From assembly GCA_964454305.1 (NCBI GenBank), contig CAYVXX010000002.1, positions 1 to 64,000 of the forward strand: a stretch of 64,000 nt of DNA. The letters are read 5' to 3'. Made by a program: the position numbers and the translations under genes. The notes beneath the pieces are model-generated. The model ran no database searches. It had not been told where the DNA came from and saw only the letters and a list, made by a program, of their open reading frames with translations. This document shows, in pieces, positions 1 to 7,250 of the stretch. This DNA comes from JAUSPI01 sp964454305 (GTDB lineage Bacteria > Desulfobacterota > Syntrophia > Syntrophales > JADFWA01). Positions within the stretch are counted from its first letter, which is position 1; the number at the start of each line of letters is the position of its first letter.

Positions 1-5
1 TTAAA

Positions 6-695
6 TCACCGGACAGTCACATGCCCGACGTATTTTTTCACGTACTCCTTCATGGCCTCGAAGTCTTTATCTGAATAGGTAGGTTTCTTTAAAAGTTTTT
101 CATCAAGGGATTTTGAGGGGACAAATTTCTGGAGGACATAACGGCGGGCATCTTTTATCGTTCCTGCTATTTTTCGCAGATCATTTTTGTTAAGAAGAGA
201 TTTTACGACTGTTGTACGAAACTCATATTCTACGCCTGAATCCATAATCATTTTGATACTCTGTTTGATTCCGGCAGGCTTTATATCAGACTTTGTAATC
301 TCACGATATCTCATTAGAGGGGCTTTCACATCCATAGCAATATAATCTAAAAGCCCCCGGTCGATCAATTTTTTCAGCATTTCAGGGTGCGACCCATTCG
401 TGTCTATCTTGACCAGATAGCCCATTCCCTTAACACGCTCAATAAAGTCAAGCAGGTCCGGCTGTAGCGTCGGCTCACCCCCTGTAATGCTCAAGGCATC
501 AAGTATGCCCTTTCTTTTTTCTAAAAAGGAAAATATTTCTTTTTCCGGAATACAATCATGATAAAGAGCTGGATCTACGAGCTCCGGATTATGACAGAAT
601 GGACACCTGAAATTACACCCCTGAACAAACAGAACAGCACATATCTTTGCCGGATAATCTATCAGAGAAACTTTCTGCAGACCGCCAATATCCAT
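6..695 (-). CDS. nrdG: Anaerobic ribonucleotide reductase activating enzyme (radical SAM)
   Basis: This 229-residue protein is the activase that uses S-adenosylmethionine to install the glycyl radical on NrdD. The radical-SAM cluster motif CNFRCPFC is visible with cysteines at residues 27, 31 and 34, followed by the SAM-binding GGEP segment near residue 73. The opening residues (GGLQKVSLIDYP) are typical of the pyruvate-formate-lyase-activase-like NrdG subtype. It starts 3 bases after the nrdD stop on the same strand, so the pair is co-transcribed and the activase is made with its substrate. The length fits the longer NrdG subtype. The stop lies at the window edge, so what follows downstream is unknown. 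Confidence 0.95.
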   Translation of the reverse strand: MDIGGLQKVSLIDYPAKICAVLFVQGCNFRCPFCHNPELVDPALYHDCIPEKEIFSFLEKRKGILDALSITGGEPTLQPDLLDFIERVKGMGYLVKIDTNGSHPEMLKKLIDRGLLDYIAMDVKAPLMRYREITKSDIKPAGIKQSIKMIMDSGVEYEFRTTVVKSLLNKNDLRKIAGTIKDARRYVLQKFVPSKSLDEKLLKKPTYSDKDFEAMKEYVKKYVGHVTVR

Positions 696-698
696 ATC

Positions 699-2792
699 CT
701 AAAAATTGAATGTCTTTCTTATTTTAAACTCTTCCTGCTTCCCTTTGTTCCACTGTTTCACAGGACGCAGATAACCCACCACACGTGAATATACCTCACA
801 TGCTTCTCCACACCTGGAACACGTTTCATGTTCCCCGCCCAAATATCCGTGAGTCGGGCAAATACTGAAAGTAGGGGTGAAGGTGAGATAGGGCAAATGG
901 TACTTTTCACAAATTTTGCGCACAAGCACCTTAACCGATTCAGGATTATCAATCTGTTCACCGGCATACGTGTGAAAAACAGTCCCGCCTGTATATTTTG
1001 TCTGGATGCTATCCTGCAGGTCGAGCGCCTCGAAGACATCATCGGTGAAATTCACCGGCAGCTGAGTAGAATTAGTATAAAATGCGGACCCTCTTTCTCC
1101 TCCGTTTCCATTCTCATTCGCGCATATTATGTCAGGATATTTTTTCCTGTCTATTTTTGCCAGACTGAAGGATGTTCCTTCAGCGGGAGTAGCTTCAAGA
1201 TTATAGTTGTTTCCTGTCTCTTTCTGAAACTGGACCAACTTGCCTCTCATGAAATCCAGAACCCTCCGGGTAAACTCCTGCCCCTCTTGATCCCCGATAC
1301 TCTTTCCGAGCAGATTCAAACAGCCTTCATTCATCCCCACCAGCCCGATGGTCGAAAAATGATTTTTCCAGTATTCATTAAAACGTTCCTTTACACTTCT
1401 CAGATAATATTTCGTATAAGGATAGAGGTCCCCATCGGTAAACTTCTCTAAGATTTTCCTTTTTATCTCCAGACTCTCCCTGGCAAGTTCCATCATCTTT
1501 TCCAGGTGTATCACAAATTCGTTCTCTGTCTTGCTCACATAACCGATCCTCGGCATATTGATAGTAACCACTCCGATAGACCCCGTCAGCGGATTTGACC
1601 CGAAGAGACCGCCACCCCTCTTTTCGAGGTCTCGGTTATCAATTCTTAATCTGCAACACATGCTCCTTGCGTCTTCCGGATTCATATCTGAATTGATAAA
1701 GTTAGAAAAATAGGGTACACCATATTTAGCCGTCATTTGCCAAAGACCTTTTAGGTTTTCACTCTCCCAGTCAAAATCTTTAGTGACATTATAAGTAGGA
1801 ATAGGAAAGGTGAAGACCCTCCCCTTGGCATCTCCCTCCGACATCACTTCCAGAAATGCCCTGTTGAAATGATCCATCTCCTCCTGAAAATCCTGGTAAG
1901 TTTCTTTTTGTACCTTACCACCGATTATCACATTTTGATTCGCGTAATATTTCGGAACGGTCACGTCCAGTGTGACGTTCGTAAATGGCGTCTGAAATCC
2001 AACCCTCGTCGGCACATTGATATTAAAGATAAACTCCTGCAGGGCCTGTTTCACCTCTTTATAGCTCAACTCATCATACCTGATGAACGGCGCCAGAAGG
2101 GTGTCGAAACTTGAAAAGGCCTGGGCGCCTGCAGCCTCCCCCTGAAGCGTATAGAAGAAGTTAACGATTTGTCCCAGTGCGCTGCGGAGGTGTTTTGCCG
2201 GTTTACTCTCTACCTTTCCCGATACCCCTTTAAATCCTTCCATCAAAAGATCAAAAAGATCCCAGCCTACACAGTAAACGGAAAGTATGCTTAAATCATG
2301 AATGTGAAAGTCTCCCTCTGTATGCGCAGTTCTGATCCCCGGCGGGTAAATTTCGTTCAACCAGTAAACCTTACTAACTTCGGAGGAGATGTAGTTATTC
2401 AATCCCTGCAGAGAATAATCCATATTACTATTCTCGTTAATCTTCCAGTCGGTCTTCTTCAGATACTGATCGACAAGGTCAACTTCCATCTTATTGGCGA
2501 TTTCCCGAAGTCTCGCATGCTGATCACGGTAGATTATATATGCCTTGGCTGTCTTACGATATGGGGAAGAGAGCAGAACCTCTTCAACAATATCCTGTAC
2601 ATCCTCCACCCCCATTACCTTGCCGTCGAAAAGCTTTTCTGCCAGGTTCAGGGCTTTCAGGGTCAGCTTCCTTGGTATCTTAACATCGTCGAATTCACCA
2701 GCAGCCGCCCCCGCACTCGCTATGGCGTTGGTAATCTTGTCGGCATTAAACTTTACATACCTTCCATCTCTCTTTCTTATTTTAGTATGCAT
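699..2792 (-). CDS. nrdD: Anaerobic ribonucleoside-triphosphate reductase, class III
   Basis: The protein has 697 residues and reduces ribonucleotides to deoxyribonucleotides under anoxic conditions with a glycyl radical. An N-terminal ATP-cone allosteric domain (about residues 1-95, starting RKRDGRYVKFNADKIT) precedes the reductase barrel. The C-terminus carries a zinc site with four cysteines (about 645, 658, 661, 665) and the glycyl-radical loop RVVGYLRPV, with the radical glycine near residue 673. All expected catalytic landmarks are present and the length is normal. The gene is first in a two-gene operon with nrdG. Two NrdR-like boxes overlap the upstream promoter, suggesting repression when dNTP supply is sufficient. 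No class I or II reductase is in this window. Confidence 0.97.
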   Translation of the reverse strand: MHTKIRKRDGRYVKFNADKITNAIASAGAAAGEFDDVKIPRKLTLKALNLAEKLFDGKVMGVEDVQDIVEEVLLSSPYRKTAKAYIIYRDQHARLREIANKMEVDLVDQYLKKTDWKINENSNMDYSLQGLNNYISSEVSKVYWLNEIYPPGIRTAHTEGDFHIHDLSILSVYCVGWDLFDLLMEGFKGVSGKVESKPAKHLRSALGQIVNFFYTLQGEAAGAQAFSSFDTLLAPFIRYDELSYKEVKQALQEFIFNINVPTRVGFQTPFTNVTLDVTVPKYYANQNVIIGGKVQKETYQDFQEEMDHFNRAFLEVMSEGDAKGRVFTFPIPTYNVTKDFDWESENLKGLWQMTAKYGVPYFSNFINSDMNPEDARSMCCRLRIDNRDLEKRGGGLFGSNPLTGSIGVVTINMPRIGYVSKTENEFVIHLEKMMELARESLEIKRKILEKFTDGDLYPYTKYYLRSVKERFNEYWKNHFSTIGLVGMNEGCLNLLGKSIGDQEGQEFTRRVLDFMRGKLVQFQKETGNNYNLEATPAEGTSFSLAKIDRKKYPDIICANENGNGGERGSAFYTNSTQLPVNFTDDVFEALDLQDSIQTKYTGGTVFHTYAGEQIDNPESVKVLVRKICEKYHLPYLTFTPTFSICPTHGYLGGEHETCSRCGEACEVYSRVVGYLRPVKQWNKGKQEEFKIRKTFNF

Positions 2793-2825
2793 GAGACTTT
2801 TACCCCCGCCTTAATATATATTTCT

Positions 2826-2841
2826 CCACAAGATATTGTGG
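2826..2841 (-). promoter_or_regulatory. NrdR-like box 1 upstream of nrdD
   Basis: CCACAAGATATTGTGG is a 16-bp imperfect palindrome. It agrees with the NrdR box consensus ACACWATATATWGTGT at 13 of 16 positions. It lies just downstream of the predicted -10 hexamer of the nrdD promoter. Its centre is 31 bp from that of box 2, about three helical turns, which is the usual arrangement of paired NrdR boxes. The match was made by eye. Confidence 0.7.
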
Positions 2842-2850
2842 CGTTTCCTG

Positions 2851-2879
2851 ATAGTAATACCATATATTGTGCATTGCAA
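2851..2879 (-). promoter_or_regulatory. Predicted sigma-70 promoter of nrdDG
   Basis: On the minus strand the sequence reads TTGCAA, a 17-base spacer, then TACTAT. This places the transcription start near 2843 and leaves a 5' leader of about 50 bases before the nrdD ATG. The two NrdR-like boxes overlap the spacer and the start region, which supports the assignment. Confidence 0.5.
2857..2872 (-). promoter_or_regulatory. NrdR-like box 2 upstream of nrdD
   Basis: ATACCATATATTGTGC agrees with the NrdR box consensus at 13 of 16 positions. It fills the spacer between the predicted -35 (TTGCAA, 2874-2879) and -10 (TACTAT, 2851-2856) elements on the minus strand, so bound repressor would block RNA polymerase. 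The nrdR gene itself is not in this window. Confidence 0.7.
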
Positions 2880-3057
2880 GAAAAAACTTGGAAGATTTTT
2901 TTAACCGGTACAATCTAAAGGGATTCAGAATACTTACGCAGGCATTACATCCTAAAGAATACATGGCACCCACCGGCGAGAATGCAACCCGAATGGTTTT
3001 TTTATGACAGATGTTGTAAAAAAATCAGCAAGATAACGTTGTGGCGCTCCCCGCGTA

Positions 3058-3190
3058 CGAGACTGTGTAATAATTCCTTTTTTTGTCATTTCGAGCAAAG
3101 CGAGAAATCTTAATGCTTAATAAATTTAACATGTTAAGATTCCTCACATTCGTTCGGAATGACATTCCACCCTATTACGACACAGCCTCT
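3058..3190. repeat. MITE-like inverted repeat
   Basis: An inverted repeat has nested arms. The outer arms are GAGACTGTGTAATAAT and, as its complement, CTATTACGACACAGCCTC. The inner arms begin GTCATTTCGAGC (3085) and end GTTCGGAATGAC (3163), around an AAGATT core. No transposase is encoded. The structure resembles the short palindromic elements scattered through many deltaproteobacterial genomes. It lies between the nrdD promoter and the 3' end of the adjacent methyltransferase gene. The GC-rich stretch 3190-3220 resembles sequence near 44420-44450. Confidence 0.7.
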
Positions 3191-3220
3191 GCAGGGCGGG
3201 GCTTGCGGGGACGCTCCCTG

Positions 3221-4021
3221 TCAGAAAGTTTTGCCCGGCAGTGAGGTCTTTCGACTCACAGCAAGCATGCGATGATTCATGAAACCATAGTCACCTTTAT
3301 ACCGGTGGGGGGAAAAGTCGGTATGAATACTGGCGCTTTCGAACCCGACCTGTTTCAGCAATGCCATAAGATCCTGGGATTTATAAAGACGTATCGAGTA
3401 AGTGCGGTCACGGATCAAACCCTCCTGTTTGCTCAGAACGATCTCACGGGCATATACAGTGTTGCCCTCCATTTTGCGCTGTCGGCAGACCACAATATCC
3501 TCAACAATCTCATGCCACGCTTTAGGATTGAAGGATTCCTTAACGACGTTCCCATCAGTTACATCAATCAGCAGCCAGCCATCAGGGGAGAGGATACGGT
3601 ATGCCTCGTCCAGAATTTGTCTGTCGGCGGCAGGTTCAGGGATATAACCGAGGGAATTACCCATAATGATCACGTGGTCAAAGCTCTCGTCGGGGAGTCC
3701 GGTACTCCTCGCATCGCCCTGTATGAAATCCATAGTGTAATTATACTTTACGGCATGCTCCCTGGCGTGATCAACAAGATAAGCGGAATAGTCCAGCAGG
3801 GTACATCCGGTAAAACCCCGCGCACATAATTCCAGGCTGTGGCGTCCGTGGCCGCCGCAGAGATCCAGAATCCTGTGTTCAGGCTGGATCGGTAGCAGCT
3901 CACAAATGAGGTCGACTTCACGGCATGTGATGTCTTCATCACAGACCGAACGGGCATCGGTAAGGAGATAAACCTCATCAAACATGGTTTTCCACCAGTC
4001 AGCGTCTACCTTGATCCTCAT
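3221..4021 (-). CDS. Class I SAM-dependent methyltransferase
   Basis: This 266-residue protein has a Rossmann methyltransferase core. Motif I is LDLCGGHGRHSLEL near residue 55, an acidic motif II (TLLDYSAYLV) follows, and motif post-I FDHVIIMGNSLGYI is near residue 115. The substrate cannot be told from the sequence. It lies 8 bases downstream of an ATP-grasp-like gene on the same strand, so the two are probably co-transcribed and may act on the same small molecule. The start is the ATG at 4021. It is not UbiE-like, since a separate UbiE-type gene sits further upstream. Confidence 0.8.
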   Translation of the reverse strand: MRIKVDADWWKTMFDEVYLLTDARSVCDEDITCREVDLICELLPIQPEHRILDLCGGHGRHSLELCARGFTGCTLLDYSAYLVDHAREHAVKYNYTMDFIQGDARSTGLPDESFDHVIIMGNSLGYIPEPAADRQILDEAYRILSPDGWLLIDVTDGNVVKESFNPKAWHEIVEDIVVCRQRKMEGNTVYAREIVLSKQEGLIRDRTYSIRLYKSQDLMALLKQVGFESASIHTDFSPHRYKGDYGFMNHRMLAVSRKTSLPGKTF

Positions 4022-4029
4022 GATAGCTC

Positions 4030-5409
4030 CTAACTGTCACTAAAACTGAACAGTCCGTCCGAGGCAATAACCGCCGGCGCACCCCCCCAGGGCTGCAAGC
4101 GTGCGATGTCAAGCTCTTCTTCTTCAATATTTACAATGTTGTCCAGTTCACCGGACAGCCACATCTTTTCCAGTGTCAGGCAGTCCAGCCACAGGTCAGC
4201 ACAATAACTTTTAAGGGATTCAAGCTGGTGTATGGTAATCAACCTCGGTCTTGAGGCAATCTTGATCGGACCGAGCAAATAGGTCAACTGGTGTTCTACG
4301 GCCATCTTTTTCTGCATTTCCACGACCTCAAAGAGATCTCCGTATTCCATACCTAAAATGGCTTCATTCATACGATCCACCGCCTCGCGAATACTTATAT
4401 CCGACCGAAGTACGGCCAACGGCTGAACTCCACCGCCGCTTCCTACGTTAGTCGGCACACCACCAAACCGGCTCAAAAATCCGAACAAGCCTTTATCCCC
4501 CATCAAGCAACGGAAATCTGTCTGGCAGTATTCCAAAAAAATGCGTTCTTTCTCCAGATCCAATGCGGGTATATCCTCGGACCACAACTCGAGGGGAATC
4601 TTCTCCTGGACAATATAATTTCCCTCCTTCAGGGCTATCCCCACCGCCTCGTCAGCATCGTTATTGATCTTCCCGACCAGCACTCCTCTCCCGGAATAAC
4701 CTCTCTCAGGTTTCAGTACCAGATTGTCCCAGTGCGAGCGTGTCCACTCGATCAGATCATCAATTTCTTCGCCTTTTGGCCCTTCGGTCCGGCGCTGGTG
4801 GAATTGACGTGTCCACGGAGTTCGCCGCACAATATCGGCATGAAACAGATCCCTCCGGGAACCGGTGATGACTTCAAACATGCTCTTTACATTAATGGGT
4901 TCGGTACCCCGGGGATTGATAACCCGCTTTTCCCGAACAGCCTGCAAAAGAGGGGTTAAATCGTGTTTGCGGTGTAGGGCCAGAAGTACGTCAGTATTAA
5001 AATCCATGAAAATCACTGAAACGGGCCGGTTGTGCCAGCATACCCGCCCACTTTTCAGTTCCAGTTCCTGAGGTGACATCAACGTCCCGGAAATTCCATC
5101 GACGGTGCTGAGAAATTCAGCCAGGTTCCTGTTTTCCGCCACACTCTCCAGGGTTTCCTCTTCGGCTACTACCGCAATCGTCCCCGGATTACTTCCCTCT
5201 CGATCCCGATGTGCCTGAACCAGCATCTCCATGAAACCATACACCGGAAATAACAGCGGATGATCAAAATCCAGATTCAGGCCAACCGGACATATTTCAT
5301 TAATCCTCTTCCAGATTTCCTTGCCGATAATCTGGGTAATGCGCTGATAATCCCATCCGCCGGGGCTGCCCAGATTCCACTCAGAGTGATATCCCAAAAA
5401 ATCTTTCAA
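4030..5409 (-). CDS. ATP-grasp-like protein, function unknown
   Basis: The 459-residue soluble protein has a central segment, LVLKPERGYSGRGVLVGK (about residues 232-250), followed by IVQEKIPLELW. These look like the ATP-binding lysine and glycine loop and the hinge EK of ATP-grasp ligases. A glycine-rich stretch (GGVPTNVGSGGGVQPLAV) lies near residue 330. ATP-grasp enzymes ligate carboxylates to amines or thiols through acyl-phosphates; the substrate here is unknown. There is no signal peptide. The gene precedes a methyltransferase with an 8-base gap, suggesting a two-enzyme unit. I recognise the fold only from these motifs. An alternative is a catalytically altered, circularly permuted ATP-grasp homologue. 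Confidence 0.55.
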   Translation of the reverse strand: MKDFLGYHSEWNLGSPGGWDYQRITQIIGKEIWKRINEICPVGLNLDFDHPLLFPVYGFMEMLVQAHRDREGSNPGTIAVVAEEETLESVAENRNLAEFLSTVDGISGTLMSPQELELKSGRVCWHNRPVSVIFMDFNTDVLLALHRKHDLTPLLQAVREKRVINPRGTEPINVKSMFEVITGSRRDLFHADIVRRTPWTRQFHQRRTEGPKGEEIDDLIEWTRSHWDNLVLKPERGYSGRGVLVGKINNDADEAVGIALKEGNYIVQEKIPLELWSEDIPALDLEKERIFLEYCQTDFRCLMGDKGLFGFLSRFGGVPTNVGSGGGVQPLAVLRSDISIREAVDRMNEAILGMEYGDLFEVVEMQKKMAVEHQLTYLLGPIKIASRPRLITIHQLESLKSYCADLWLDCLTLEKMWLSGELDNIVNIEEEELDIARLQPWGGAPAVIASDGLFSFSDS

Positions 5410-5454
5410 TCCTTCCTCCCGTCTCCTTTCATGTTACTTATATCCAGGGATTCT

Positions 5455-6267
5455 TCATGTAAAACTCCGTTCACTTTCTGCAATGAAAAGATGGCAGATA
5501 CCAAACAAGAGCGGCAAGGATTCAATAATCCTGAAATCATGTGCCCGCAGCATCCTCTCCAGTTCCCCCGGTGTATGAAAGGATATAACCGAATCCCTCA
5601 AATAGTTGTACGTACCGGTTTTCCCGGAAATGCCTCCTCCGATGAGGGGGATTAACTTCTTCAGATGCATAAAATATATCTTTCGGACAAAGCGTATCTC
5701 CGGGACTGAAAGCTCAAGGATTGCAAGCCTCCCGCTTTTTTTGAGTACCCTTCCGGTCTCCCTGAAAAAACCTTCGACATCAGACATGTTTCTGATTCCG
5801 AATGCTACCATGGCATGATCGAAGGTACCTTCCTTAATCGGCATATTGCAGGCATCTCCCTCAACGGGAAAATACCGCCCATCGTATCCCTTTCTGGCTT
5901 TCTTTTTTACCGCAAGACGGAGCATCTCACCAGACAGGTCAATTCCCACCACGCGGCAGCCCTGATTTCCTCCCAATGCAAGCATAGCAAGATCACCCGT
6001 GCCGGTTGCGACATCGAGAATCGAATCCCCCTGTTTGATTCCGAGCCGGTCCAGTGTTTTACGTCTCCATTTAATATCGATAAAAAGGGAAAGGAGATGG
6101 TTGAGCACGTCATAGGTCGGGGCAATCCGGTCAAACATACCCTTTATAGTCTTGGGACTCTTATCCAATCTTCTTATCCCCCCGGCAGGTGCTAAAACGA
6201 AGATATCATTTTCCCGTATATGCAATACAGGAAATTTCCACCATGGCATCCATCGGCAATTTAGCAA
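5455..6267 (-). CDS. ubiE: UbiE/MenG-type C-methyltransferase
   Basis: The protein resembles UbiE/MenG demethylmenaquinone methyltransferases, which complete menaquinone by SAM-dependent C-methylation. Family landmarks are MFDRIAPTYDVLNHLLS near residue 43, motif I ILDVATGTGDLAM, and FDHAMVAFGIRNM. An anaerobic bacterium would be expected to use it for menaquinone. The longest reading starts inside ridA, overlapping it by 62 bases; starts at 6249 (ATG) or 6225 (TTG) are also possible, and the conserved part begins later than all of them. No other menaquinone gene is nearby. Paralogues of this family methylate other substrates, so the quinone role is probable but not proven. Confidence 0.8.
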   Translation of the reverse strand: MLNCRWMPWWKFPVLHIRENDIFVLAPAGGIRRLDKSPKTIKGMFDRIAPTYDVLNHLLSLFIDIKWRRKTLDRLGIKQGDSILDVATGTGDLAMLALGGNQGCRVVGIDLSGEMLRLAVKKKARKGYDGRYFPVEGDACNMPIKEGTFDHAMVAFGIRNMSDVEGFFRETGRVLKKSGRLAILELSVPEIRFVRKIYFMHLKKLIPLIGGGISGKTGTYNYLRDSVISFHTPGELERMLRAHDFRIIESLPLLFGICHLFIAESERSFT

Positions 6268-6601
6268 CCTGCATGGCCTGTCTCGCAGGTTTTATTTCGT
6301 GTGAAAACCTTGAAGCATATACCTCGTTTACAGCCCCAAAATCACCTATGTCTTTTAAGTAAACCTCACTCTTCACAACCCTGTCAAAACCGATGCCGAA
6401 GGCCTTAAGAATTGCTTCTATGTTATCCAGGACCTGACCAGCCTGTTTTTCAACCCCTCCCTCAACAAGTTTTCCTGTTGCAGGATTAATCGGAATCTGA
6501 CCGGAAACAAATAAATACTCCCCGGCGGCAACTGCCTGAGAATAAGGCCCGATAGCCTGTGGCGCCTTTTCCGTCTCGACCTTTTGCAATAAACTGTTCA
6601 T
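6206..6601 (-). CDS. ridA: RidA family reactive-intermediate deaminase
   Basis: This is a 131-residue Rid/YjgF/YER057c protein. RidA hydrolyses reactive enamine/imine intermediates such as 2-aminoacrylate to ketoacids. Visible motifs are KAPQAIGPYSQAV near the N-terminus, LFVSGQIPINPATG, and the catalytic-site segment MAVNEVYASRF-like stretch followed by PARQAMQVAKLPMDA, which contains the key arginine. The start at 6601 is chosen because AGGAG lies 8 bases upstream; an earlier ATG at 6628 would add nine non-conserved residues. It is followed by, and overlaps, the UbiE-type gene. Confidence 0.9.
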   Translation of the reverse strand: MNSLLQKVETEKAPQAIGPYSQAVAAGEYLFVSGQIPINPATGKLVEGGVEKQAGQVLDNIEAILKAFGIGFDRVVKSEVYLKDIGDFGAVNEVYASRFSHEIKPARQAMQVAKLPMDAMVEISCIAYTGK

Positions 6602-6862
6602 TTTTTCATCTCCTGAGCTTCTTGACATTTCAGCGAATTATCAAATGCTTACCTTTACTCTAATATCAGAAAAGAAAGCGAACTCGCAAGGAATAGTCTT
6701 ACGTACTGATACTCATCAAGACAAAAACTATTTCAAAACCAGGTTGAAATCAATATAAAAATAATATAGGATATTCCGAGAAGGGAAAGATTCGATTTTT
6801 TGATCCGTGGGAGCATAAGGTGCAGCTATCCCACTAAGCTTACTAAGAGAAAGGATAATATT

Positions 6863-7195
6863 ATGCTGAAGAAAATAATTTCTGCCATAGTTTCTTTGGT
6901 CTTTGCGCTGATTCCGGCTACCCTCTTGGCCCAGTCTCAGACCCACGCCGATGTTAAAAAGTGGAGCCCATCTGTGAAAAAGGCCAGGGCGAAGAGCCAG
7001 CGTGCTGTCACGGCAGACGGCCAGAAGGTGCTGGTGGATCAGCAGGGTAGGATGTATCTTTTGACCAAGGACGGTAAAAGATTCATGGTGGATCAGAACG
7101 GTAATAAAATCCAGGTGAATCAAGCCGGCAAAGTGATACCGATGCCTTCACAAAAAATTATCACGATACGGCTGGGGCCCGGCCCTATGGCCTAA
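6863..7195 (+). CDS. Small exported protein with 18-residue repeats
   Basis: This is a 110-residue protein of unknown function. A signal peptide is evident: MLKKIISAIVSLVFALIP followed by ATLLAQS, with likely cleavage after LLA. The mature part starts basic (KKWSPSVKKARAKSQRA). It then has about two and a half copies of an 18-residue unit: DGQKVLVDQQGRMYLLTK, then DGKRFMVDQNGNKIQVNQ, then a partial AGKVI. The VDQxG core suggests a beta-strand repeat. The start at 6863 has AAGGA nine to ten bases upstream and begins exactly at the signal peptide. It is transcribed away from ridA and toward the PP-loop gene. Confidence 0.7.
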   Translation: MLKKIISAIVSLVFALIPATLLAQSQTHADVKKWSPSVKKARAKSQRAVTADGQKVLVDQQGRMYLLTKDGKRFMVDQNGNKIQVNQAGKVIPMPSQKIITIRLGPGPMA

Positions 7196-7250
7196 AGGCT
7201 GACTTTTTCGGTTCATTGATGCTTTACACAACCGCGGGGAGGAATAGACT

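Noticed and set aside
828..1451. Long open frame on the plus strand opposite nrdD
   Set aside because: It lies fully antisense to a well-conserved nrdD, has no recognisable domain and no ribosome-binding site. The frame is open only because of nrdD codon usage.
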